From the NCBI RefSeq assembly GCF_010550605.1, contig NZ_JAAGNI010000136.1, forward strand, positions 1-64,000: a stretch of DNA of 64,000 nucleotides, given 5' to 3'. Positions 58,331-64,000 of this stretch are shown here, piece by piece (the stretch's first letter is position 1; each line of letters begins with the position of its first letter). The translations under genes were made by a program, and so were the position numbers. The DNA comes from Streptomyces sp. SID9727 (lineage in GTDB: Bacteria > Actinomycetota > Actinomycetes > Streptomycetales > Streptomycetaceae). The notes beneath the pieces are model-generated. The model was given only the letters and a program-made list of their open reading frames with translations. It made no database searches and had not been told where the DNA came from.

Positions 58331-58377
58331 TCACAAGACGTTACGGAAGTAACTCAAAACTCAGCAAGATGCGTTAC
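58316..58377. promoter_or_regulatory. Mirror-symmetric four-half-site operator between MFS and CGNR genes
   Basis: GTAAC 58316-58320, GTTAC 58340-58344, GTAAC 58349-58353 and GTTAC 58373-58377 form an exact dyad around 58346/58347. The outer pair extends to GTAACGC/GCGTTAC, and the inner pair is separated by four bases (GTTAC-GGAA-GTAAC). The element covers both start codons, so a bound protein would block both genes. Confidence 0.65.
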
Positions 58378-58965
58378 ATTCCGCAGGTGCTCTCCCACAG
58401 CGACGACTGGTCCACCCGGCACTCCGTGCTGACTACAGCCCGACGGACCGCTGCCCTGATCAACGCTCTCGCCGACGACCACCCCGACCCGGCCGAAGTC
58501 GCCGACGTGCTCCGCGCATACGGTGAGACCGACCCCATCGACCTCACCGCCCGCGACGTCGCCGCGATGCGCGCAGCCGCCGCACTGCTGCGGCACGTCT
58601 TCGCCGCCGAGCACGCTGACGGCTCCGCGGCCACCCTCAACCGCCTCCTGCAGGAACACACCGGACCGCTCCGCCTGACCTCGCACGGCGGCAGTTCTCC
58701 CTGGCATCCCCATCTCGACCGCGACGACAACGCGCCCTGGGGCGAGTGGCTCCTCGCCTCGTCCTGCATGGCCCTGACCGTCCTCGTCTGGGATCGTCAA
58801 CGCCCGCCCGGCAGGATCTGCGCCTCACCCAGCTGCCGGAACGTCTTCGTCACCCAGGGCAGCGGTCCGGAACGCCGCTACTGCTCACGCCGGTGCGCGA
58901 CCCGCGAGCGAGTCGCAGCGCATCGACGCTCCCACTCCGCCGAGCGATCGAGCGACATCGAGTAG
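58369..58965 (+). CDS. CGNR zinc-finger domain regulator
   Basis: 198 residues from ATG 58369; no Shine-Dalgarno, so probably leaderless or weakly translated. Residues 1-130 are the ABATE-type N-terminal domain (RRTAALINALADDHPDP, AAMRAAAALLRHVFAAEH). The C-terminal CGNR-type zinc finger shows CASPSCRNVFV and YCSRRCATRERVAAHRRS, so the namesake CGN has become CSR-R. Such proteins are putative DNA-binding regulators. Divergent from, and probably controlling, the MFS gene and itself. Confidence 0.82.
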   Translation: MRYIPQVLSHSDDWSTRHSVLTTARRTAALINALADDHPDPAEVADVLRAYGETDPIDLTARDVAAMRAAAALLRHVFAAEHADGSAATLNRLLQEHTGPLRLTSHGGSSPWHPHLDRDDNAPWGEWLLASSCMALTVLVWDRQRPPGRICASPSCRNVFVTQGSGPERRYCSRRCATRERVAAHRRSHSAERSSDIE

Positions 58966-59012
58966 GACGCCCGGGAGCCCACGCGCATCACTCGGACGTC
59001 GACGAGAATCGC

Positions 59013-59222
59013 TCAGCCTTCGCCGCGACGGAACAGCCCCGTGTCCCCTCCCGGCCGGCGCGTACCCCGGGCCCGCGTCGCCGTGGCCACCAGAGCCAGG
59101 GCGATCGTCGCCGCCCCCGCCGCGGCCAGTACCCGCCGGGTCCCAGGGCGGCCACGAGCGGGCCGCCCGGCGCGGTGCCCACCGGAGCGGCCGTCAGGAG
59201 GGCCGCGCGGAGCCCAAGCCCC
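59013..59222 (-). pseudogene. C-terminal fossil of an MFS transporter, frameshifted
   Basis: Reading leftward from about 59222, one frame gives LLTAAPVGTAPGGPLVAALGP, typical of the last third of MFS drug exporters. A shift near 59155 is then needed to continue as RVLAAAGAATIALALVATATR and a basic tail ending at the TGA at 59013-59015. No start or N-terminal half exists. The 5' break coincides with the break of the SoxR-like fossil on the other strand. Confidence 0.65.
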
Positions 59223-59223
59223 C

Positions 59224-59328
59224 GAACCGGACCGGCTCATCACGGAGACGCGGACCCTGCGGAACGTCGTCGCCGACTGCCTCGCCTGCGGCTGCACGCA
59301 CTTCGACAACTGCCGGCTGCTCGCCTGA
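59224..59328 (+). pseudogene. C-terminal fossil of a SoxR-like MerR-family regulator
   Basis: About 34 codons remain: RLITETRTLRNVVADCLACGC, then THFDNCRLLA and a stop. CLACGCTHFDNC is C-x2-C-x-C-x5-C, the exact cysteine spacing of the SoxR [2Fe-2S] site, preceded by the end of the dimer helix. The DNA-binding domain is missing. An open frame continues upstream to 59041 but is antisense to the MFS fossil and is not protein-like. Confidence 0.6.
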
Positions 59329-59339
59329 CGGGCGCGTGG

Positions 59340-60005
59340 CTACGGCGCGGTGCGGCGGCGGACCGCCTCCTTCGTCTCGTCGGGCAGCGCGTCGGCGACG
59401 AGGAGGCGCGGCAGAAGCTCCGGCTCCAGCGTCGTGGCCCGGAACTCCAGCGCGACGGTCACCTCGTGCGCGGGCCGGTGCACGACCGCAAGACGGTCGC
59501 CGGACCGGATCTCACCGGGCTCGATCACCCGTAGGTACGCGCCGGGCAGGGCGGCCCGCGTGAACCGCTTGATCCAGCCGTCCCGCTCCAGCCAGCCCTG
59601 GAAGGTCCCGCACGGTATCCGCGCGCACGACACCTCCAGGACGACGTCCGGCCCGATCCGCCACCGCTCCCCGATCAGGGCGCCGTTGACGTCCACGCCG
59701 AGGGTGGTCAGGTTCTCGCCGAACACCCCGTTGGCGAGCGGCCGGCCGAGCTCGGCCTCCCAGCCGTCCAGGTCCTCGCGCGCGTAGGCGTAGACGGCCT
59801 GGTCGGTGCCGCCGTGGTGCTTCACGTCGTAGACCCGGTCACCGGCAAGACCGACGGCGCCGGTGCCCTTGGGCCCGGGGGCGGTCACCGCGACCGGCCC
59901 GTCGACGGGCCGCTTGTCGATGCCGGTCGCGCTGATCCCCTTCCAGGGGTTGGGGCGGGGGCGGCCGATGTTGACGGAGAGCACGTGCGTGGCGGCGGAA
60001 TCCAT
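59340..60005 (-). CDS. MOSC domain protein (YiiM-like)
   Basis: 221 residues from ATG 60005. MOSC features: VLSVNIGRPRPNPWKG, GDRVYDVKHHGGTDQAVYAYAREDL, GVFGENLTTLGVDVNGALIG and the conserved Cys in VSCARIPCGTFQGWL. MOSC proteins carry sulfur or molybdenum cofactor and, in the YiiM group, reduce N-hydroxylated compounds. No reductase partner is adjacent. No clear ribosome site. Confidence 0.88.
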   Translation of the reverse strand: MDSAATHVLSVNIGRPRPNPWKGISATGIDKRPVDGPVAVTAPGPKGTGAVGLAGDRVYDVKHHGGTDQAVYAYAREDLDGWEAELGRPLANGVFGENLTTLGVDVNGALIGERWRIGPDVVLEVSCARIPCGTFQGWLERDGWIKRFTRAALPGAYLRVIEPGEIRSGDRLAVVHRPAHEVTVALEFRATTLEPELLPRLLVADALPDETKEAVRRRTAP

Positions 60006-60126
60006 GAGGTGGGACCCTACGAGCGACGGGCCCCGGCCGCGAGGGAGTTTCCGGCACCGCCCTTCACTCCCCCGCCCCCTCCGGCACACCACTCTCACCC
60101 GAACGGCACACCCCCACGCGAGTGCA

Positions 60127-60142
60127 ATCTCATATCTGAGAT
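60127..60142. promoter_or_regulatory. Inverted repeat at the HTH-MurA start (ATCTC-N6-GAGAT class)
   Basis: ATCTCATATCTGAGAT, six-base arms ATCTCA/TGAGAT around TATC, ending 11 bp before the ATG. A protein bound here would block transcription or translation start. The gene's own N-terminal HTH is the obvious candidate binder. The same ATCTC-N6-GAGAT layout occurs before acnA. Confidence 0.65.
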
Positions 60143-60153
60143 AGCCTTTCGGC

Positions 60154-61683
60154 ATGTCAGATGACTACCTCGTACGTATCGGCAAGCTCATCCGTGACGC
60201 CCGTCAGCACCGGGGCTGGACGCAGAGCCAGCTCGCCGAGGCGCTCGGCACCAGCCAGAGCGCGGTGAACCGCATCGAGCGCGGCAATCAAAACATCAGC
60301 CTTGAGATGATCGCCCGCATCGGTGAAGCACTCGACAGCGAAATCGTCTCGCTCGGCTACGCCGGTCCCATGCATCTGCGCGTGGTCGGCGGGCGCCGCC
60401 TCTCCGGCGCCATCGACGTCAAGACCAGCAAGAACGCCTGCGTGGCGCTGCTGTGCGCGTCGCTGCTCAACAAGGGGCGCACGGTGCTGCGCCGCGTGGC
60501 CCGTATCGAGGAGGTCTACCGCCTCCTCGAAGTGCTCAACTCCATCGGCGTGCGCGCCCGCTGGATCAACGACGGCACCGACCTGGAGATCGTGCCGCCG
60601 GCCCGGCTCGACATGGACGCGATCGACGCGGACGCCGCCCGCCGCACCCGCTCCATCATCATGTTCCTCGGCCCGCTGCTGCACCGCATGGACGCGTTCA
60701 AGCTGCCGTACGCGGGTGGTTGCGACCTCGGTACGCGGACGATCGAGCCGCACATGATCGCGCTCCGCCGCTTCGGCCTGGACATCGCCGCCACCGAGGG
60801 GATCTACCACGCCCGGGTGGACCATTCCGTCACGCCCGGCCGCCCGATCGTCCTGACCGAGCGCGGCGACACGGTGACCGAGAACGCCCTGCTGGCCGCC
60901 GCCCGCCACGACGGCACCACGGTCATCCGCAACGCCTCCTCCAACTACATGGTCCAGGACCTCTGCTTCTTCCTGGAGGCGCTGGGCGTACGCGTGGACG
61001 GCGTCGGCACGACGACCCTCACGGTGCACGGTGTGCCCGAGATCGACGTGGACGTGGACTACTCGCCCTCCGAGGACCCGGTCGAGGCGATGAGCCTGCT
61101 GGCCGCCGCCGTCGTCACGGAGTCCGAGCTGACGATCCGCCGGGTGCCCATCGAGTTCCTGGAGATCGAGCTCGCGGTCCTGGAGGAGATGGGCGTCGAC
61201 TGCGACCGCACCGCGGAGTACGCGGCGGACAACGGCCGCACCCGGCTGGTCGACCTGACGGTCCGCCCCTCCAAACTGGAGGCGCCGATCGACAAGATCC
61301 ACCCGATGCCGTTCCCCGGCCTCAACATCGACAACGTCCCCTTCTTCGCGGCCATCGCGGCCTCGGCCCACGGCCAGACCCTGATCCACGACTGGGTCTA
61401 CGACAACCGCGCGATCTACCTCACCGACCTCAACCGCCTCGGCGGCCGCCTCCAGCTCCTGGACCCCCACCGCGTCCTGGTCGAGGGCCCCACCCGCTGG
61501 CGCGCCGCCGAGATGATGTGCCCCCCGGCCCTGCGCCCGGCGGTGGTCGTCCTCCTCGCGATGATGGCGGCGGAGGGCACGTCGGTGCTGCGCAACGTGT
61601 ACGTGATCAACCGCGGCTACGAGGAACTGGCGGAGCGGCTGAACTCGGTGGGGGCGCAGATCGAGATCTTCCGGGACATCTGA
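60154..61683 (+). CDS. XRE-type HTH fused to a MurA-like enolpyruvyl transferase domain
   Basis: 509 residues. Residues ~8-62 are a Cro/C1-type HTH (LIRDARQHRGWTQSQLAEAL, SQSAVNRIERGNQNISLEMI). From ~70 onward the protein is a MurA/EPSP-synthase fold: KTSKNACVALLCASLL (the substrate Lys-Asn), YAGGCDLGTRTIEPH with Cys190 at the place of MurA Cys115, FPGLNIDNVPFFAAIAA and WVYDNRAIYLTDLNRLGG. Activity as UDP-GlcNAc enolpyruvyl transferase is possible but unproven. The fusion may instead sense UDP-GlcNAc or PEP and act as a regulator. I recall a similar protein as SCO5998, next to aconitase. Confidence 0.88.
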   Translation: MSDDYLVRIGKLIRDARQHRGWTQSQLAEALGTSQSAVNRIERGNQNISLEMIARIGEALDSEIVSLGYAGPMHLRVVGGRRLSGAIDVKTSKNACVALLCASLLNKGRTVLRRVARIEEVYRLLEVLNSIGVRARWINDGTDLEIVPPARLDMDAIDADAARRTRSIIMFLGPLLHRMDAFKLPYAGGCDLGTRTIEPHMIALRRFGLDIAATEGIYHARVDHSVTPGRPIVLTERGDTVTENALLAAARHDGTTVIRNASSNYMVQDLCFFLEALGVRVDGVGTTTLTVHGVPEIDVDVDYSPSEDPVEAMSLLAAAVVTESELTIRRVPIEFLEIELAVLEEMGVDCDRTAEYAADNGRTRLVDLTVRPSKLEAPIDKIHPMPFPGLNIDNVPFFAAIAASAHGQTLIHDWVYDNRAIYLTDLNRLGGRLQLLDPHRVLVEGPTRWRAAEMMCPPALRPAVVVLLAMMAAEGTSVLRNVYVINRGYEELAERLNSVGAQIEIFRDI

Positions 61684-61687
61684 TCGG

Positions 61688-61731
61688 TAGGAGTGTCGTG
61701 CCCCTAGGAGATGAGGGGCACGACACTCCTA
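61688..61731. terminator. 18-bp perfect hairpin terminator
   Basis: Arms 61688-61705 and 61714-61731 pair without mismatch around AGGAGATG, starting 5 bp after the HTH-MurA stop. Confidence 0.82.
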
Positions 61732-62084
61732 AATGCCTTCTGACCTGCTGTTACACACTTGCACAACCCTCCATTGATCATCGCTGTTTTTCATCATCTC
61801 GTGCAACGTACGTGCAAGATGATCTTGAATTGGTGACGAGGCGTCAGGGACGCCTGAGCGATCGTCAGCCTTCACGGAGAGTGCTCGCCACCGGGACCTC
61901 GTCATGCCGTCGACGCGCTACTCGAGGTCGCGCTCTAGGGCCCCGAGCAGTTCGTTCTCCGAAATGCCCCTCCAGAGCGAGGGGGTTGAGGTCACGGGGC
62001 GCCGCCCTTGGCCCCGCTCCTCAATCGCCGGAGGGGCTTTCTCGCACCCTAGTGCCGTGCTCGTTTCTGCGCTAAAACCTGCCT
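61732..62084. other. 353-bp AT-richer spacer without genes
   Basis: It holds an inverted repeat at 61793-61823 (ATCATCTcgTGCA, then TGCAAGATGAT, around ACGTACG) in an unusually AT-rich stretch. A GC hairpin with T's sits at 62011-62040. The composition change after the HTH-MurA terminator fits the start of less conserved DNA. No integrase or tRNA was found. Confidence 0.5.
62011..62040. repeat. Dispersed Streptomyces-type intergenic hairpin
   Basis: GCCCCGCTCCTCAATCGCCG followed by GAGGGGCTTT folds into a short stem with a T-tail. Near-identical CTCAA..CGCCGGA.GGGCT elements are, in my recollection, scattered between genes in many streptomycete genomes. Probably a terminator-like repeat. Confidence 0.5.
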
Positions 62085-62351
62085 ATGCGATCAACATCGA
62101 GCACGCTCGGGCGTTCTGGACGCCTCAGGTCCCTCGTCACCGTGGCCCTCGTCGGGCTGGCGGCCGCACTCGCCGGGCCCGGACAGGCGGCCCGGGCCGC
62201 CGACAACTCCGGAGCCCTCGGCGAGGTCACCGGGTTCCATCTCGACAAGGCCCGCTACATCTTCGACGCCGGGCCCGCCGAGGCCCGGGTCAGCCAACGA
62301 GAGCAGCGCGGAGTTACCGCCAGCGCCGTAGAGTTCTTACTCTACGAGTGA
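62085..62351 (+). pseudogene. Truncated secreted protein, probably the N-terminus of a GH31-type enzyme
   Basis: 88 codons. A good Sec signal (RSLVTVALVGLAAALAGPGQAARA) is followed by NSGALGEVTGFHLDKARYIF and DAGPAEARV, a beta-rich start that resembles the N-terminal domain of secreted GH31 glycosidases. After about 62290 the reading becomes SQREQRGVTASAVEFLLYE and stops, unlike any such enzyme, and includes a TTA codon. I infer the gene was cut there by rearrangement or insertion. The family match is tentative; the truncation is better supported. Confidence 0.5.
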
Positions 62352-62361
62352 GGGGTGAACG

Positions 62362-64000
62362 GTGGCATACGCTGCGAAGCCGGACTTCGAACAGAACCTC
62401 ACGGATTTCAGATCGGGGAGGTTCACTCAGCTTCGGCCTGGTCAGCTCCAGGTCCTCGCTGCATACGCGGAGCAGCACCTCGACACGCCAGATCTGGCGA
62501 TCGAGATGCCCACGGGTGAAGGCAAGACGCTGCTGGCGTTGCTCATCGCCGATCACGCCCTCACCCGCGGGTGGTCAGTGGCCTACCTGGCCGGCACCCG
62601 CCAACTCGCCGAGCGGGTCGAAGAGGAAGCCGAAGCGCTAGGACTAGATGTTGTCCGCTTTGCCTCGAAGGACTACGGCGGCGCCAAGCTCGACGACTTC
62701 CACCAGGCCCAGGCTGTCGGTGTCATGAACTATTGGGTCTACTTCAACAGCAGGCCCGTTCCACAGCCCGCCGACCTGGTCATCTTTGACGACGCCCATC
62801 TCGCAGAGCAACCCCTCAGCGGCTTGCAGACCCTACGCATCCCCGACATACCCGGCCCTGCTCGCCAGCTCTACCAAACAATCTGTGAGCTGGTGGCGGC
62901 TCACACCGATGCATACCCCGGACTCAGCGCGATGCTCGACGGCTCCGCCCGACCCGGCACCCCACCCGAGCTGCTGTCCTTCAGCGACTGGGATGCGATC
63001 ACAGGTCCGGCACGCGATGCCATCGAGGCATCGCCTCTCGTCACGGATCGCGAGTTGAGGGACGAGGCGATGTATGTCTGGCCCACAGTCCGCGACCACC
63101 TCACCCGATGCGGCATCCTGATCGGACCCTCCGGCATCGAAATCCGCCCCTACCACCCCCCAACTGCGCTCAATACCCAGTACAGCCGGGCCAAGCAGCG
63201 GATCTACCTGTCGGCCACCCTCGGCTCGATGGACGACCTCCAGCGGCGAGTCGGCGGCGGGCCGGTCACCCGCCTGACTACCGCGTCGCCGCTGCCGTCT
63301 AGCGCGACCGGCGCACGACGTCTGGTGCTCAATCCCAGTGCCGAACCTGCCTTCGCCCAGAACGTCCTTGGCTGGGCTCTCGCCCAAGCCCAGGCGGCCG
63401 GAGGCCGAGCGGCCTGGCTGTGCGCCAGCCACGCCGAGGCGGACACCCTTGAGGAGACCCTCACCGCCAGCGGGCACCATGTCTACCGTCTCCGTCCCGG
63501 AGACGACTCGATGGTTGACACCTGGAGTCGAGTCGCGGCCGGGCACCTGATCACCGCTGGCCGCTACGACGGACTCGACCTCGCTGGCGACCTGTGCAAG
63601 CTGGTCATCATCACCACAGTCCCGCAGGCAAGCAGCGAGTTTGAACGTTTCGTCGTTGCCTATCTCGGCGACGCCAGCTTTATGCGCCACCGGGTCGGCC
63701 AGCGAGTCACCCAGGCCCTGGGCCGTGCCAATCGCGAACCGACCGACCGTTCTCTCTACCTTGGGCTGGACCCCAGCTTCGCCCAGATGCTCGCTGACCC
63801 GGCAGTCCGCAAGTCGATCCCCACGGGCACCGAACCCACCATCCGTGCCTCACTGGAGATCTACGACCGGGGCTGGGATGGCACCCTGCGTGCCTGCACG
63901 ACCTTCTGGCAACCAGCCGCGCAACTGCTGGCAGATGCAGACACCACGGCCCCGGCGGGGCCGCGTCGCAAGGTTCGGCCCGGCCGTAGCGCCAGCGGGA
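62362..64000 (+). CDS. DEAD/DEAH-type helicase, XPD/DinG-like (3' end outside window)
   Basis: Open from GTG 62362 to the window end, at least 546 codons. Helicase motifs: RPGQLQVLAAYAEQHL (Q-motif-like), Walker A MPTGEGKT (residues 49-56), Walker B FDDAHLAEQP (about 143), motif III LSATLGS (about 284), a C-terminal domain with AGRYDGLDLAGDLCKLVIIT and motif VI QALGRANR (about 451). The layout is closest to superfamily-2 XPD/DinG-like enzymes; no Fe-S cysteine cluster is evident. Codon use is looser than neighbours (TTT, TAT, ATA, CTA, AGA), suggesting transfer. Such genes often open defence or mobile loci, but no partner is visible. Confidence 0.8.
   Translation, partial: MAYAAKPDFEQNLTDFRSGRFTQLRPGQLQVLAAYAEQHLDTPDLAIEMPTGEGKTLLALLIADHALTRGWSVAYLAGTRQLAERVEEEAEALGLDVVRFASKDYGGAKLDDFHQAQAVGVMNYWVYFNSRPVPQPADLVIFDDAHLAEQPLSGLQTLRIPDIPGPARQLYQTICELVAAHTDAYPGLSAMLDGSARPGTPPELLSFSDWDAITGPARDAIEASPLVTDRELRDEAMYVWPTVRDHLTRCGILIGPSGIEIRPYHPPTALNTQYSRAKQRIYLSATLGSMDDLQRRVGGGPVTRLTTASPLPSSATGARRLVLNPSAEPAFAQNVLGWALAQAQAAGGRAAWLCASHAEADTLEETLTASGHHVYRLRPGDDSMVDTWSRVAAGHLITAGRYDGLDLAGDLCKLVIITTVPQASSEFERFVVAYLGDASFMRHRVGQRVTQALGRANREPTDRSLYLGLDPSFAQMLADPAVRKSIPTGTEPTIRASLEIYDRGWDGTLRACTTFWQPAAQLLADADTTAPAGPRRKVRPGRSASG

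Noticed and set aside
59041-59328. 95-residue plus-strand protein as an intact gene
   Set aside because: Its first 60 codons are antisense to the MFS fossil and are low complexity; only the last ~34 codons look like a real (SoxR-type) protein end.
61904-62641. 245-codon plus-strand frame before and into the helicase
   Set aside because: Ser/Arg-rich, crosses the truncated signal-peptide gene and the helicase start in a different frame.
62833-63690. 285-codon minus-strand frame
   Set aside because: Antisense to the helicase, whose ordered motifs make the plus strand the coding one.

Overview
The window is high-GC actinobacterial chromosome, almost certainly from a Streptomyces. GTG starts are common, genes are packed with ATGA/GTGA overlaps, third codon positions are nearly all G or C, and the gene order is one I recall from the S. 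coelicolor SCO6030-SCO5998 neighbourhood: RNase D, thiolase/fadB, dxs, xylFGH with rok7B7, ngcEFG, aconitase and an HTH-MurA protein. The first 60 kb reads as conserved core chromosome with a few remodelled spots. The last ~1.7 kb looks acquired.

Layout. 1-10.1 kb: a DUF4349 lipoprotein (cut by the window edge), a CoA-disulfide-reductase-like flavoprotein, hemE, a DUF3000 protein, a LuxR-type response regulator, RNase D, and a thiolase/FadB beta-oxidation pair. 10.1-23.0 kb: a cell-surface glycopolymer region. It holds a five-gene translationally coupled operon (CDP-alcohol phosphatidyltransferase, a 1500-residue glycosyltransferase/TagF-like fusion, an SGNH hydrolase, an unknown protein with an Ig-like tail, and a phosphodiester glycosidase). 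Next to it is an LCP ligase flanked by two related beta-propeller-like proteins, one of them fused to what looks like a dead PIG-L deacetylase. 23.1-27.2 kb: a NYN nuclease, an amino-acid permease and dxs. 27.3-36.3 kb: xylFGH with its ROK regulator, then the ngcEFG-type GlcNAc/chitobiose importer. 37.0-50.8 kb: glycan use, with a GH92 mannosidase, a phosphatase, a LysR/esterase divergent pair, and a GH31 alpha-xylosidase divergent from a CUT1 ABC importer plus a GH1 beta-glucosidase. 50.9-56.1 kb: a GlsB-type membrane protein, two tandem secreted FG-GAP-like proteins and aconitase. 56.3-61.7 kb: a patchy stretch with a degenerate 0.8 kb region, an MFS/CGNR pair, a double gene fossil (MFS and SoxR-like), a MOSC protein and the HTH-MurA fusion. 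61.7-64.0 kb: an AT-richer spacer, a truncated secreted gene and the start of an XPD/DinG-like helicase that runs off the end.

The sugar genes work together: importers for xylose-type sugars, chitin sugars and beta-glucosides/xylosides sit beside the hydrolases that feed them. The two CUT1 importers lack their own ATPase, as expected where the shared ATPase MsiK energises them. Convergent gene pairs are separated by long, nearly perfect hairpins.

Most notable signals: (1) the same 16-nt inverted repeat, ATCTC-N6-GAGAT, lies upstream of both aconitase and the HTH-MurA fusion; (2) a four-half-site, mirror-symmetric operator spans both start codons of the MFS/CGNR pair; (3) one deletion has left the 3' ends of a divergent MFS and SoxR-like pair back to back; (4) a helicase gene with foreign codon use follows a truncated gene at the right edge, suggesting the boundary of an acquired, possibly defence-related, locus; (5) the glycopolymer operon carries a phosphodiester glycosidase and an unrecognised partner.
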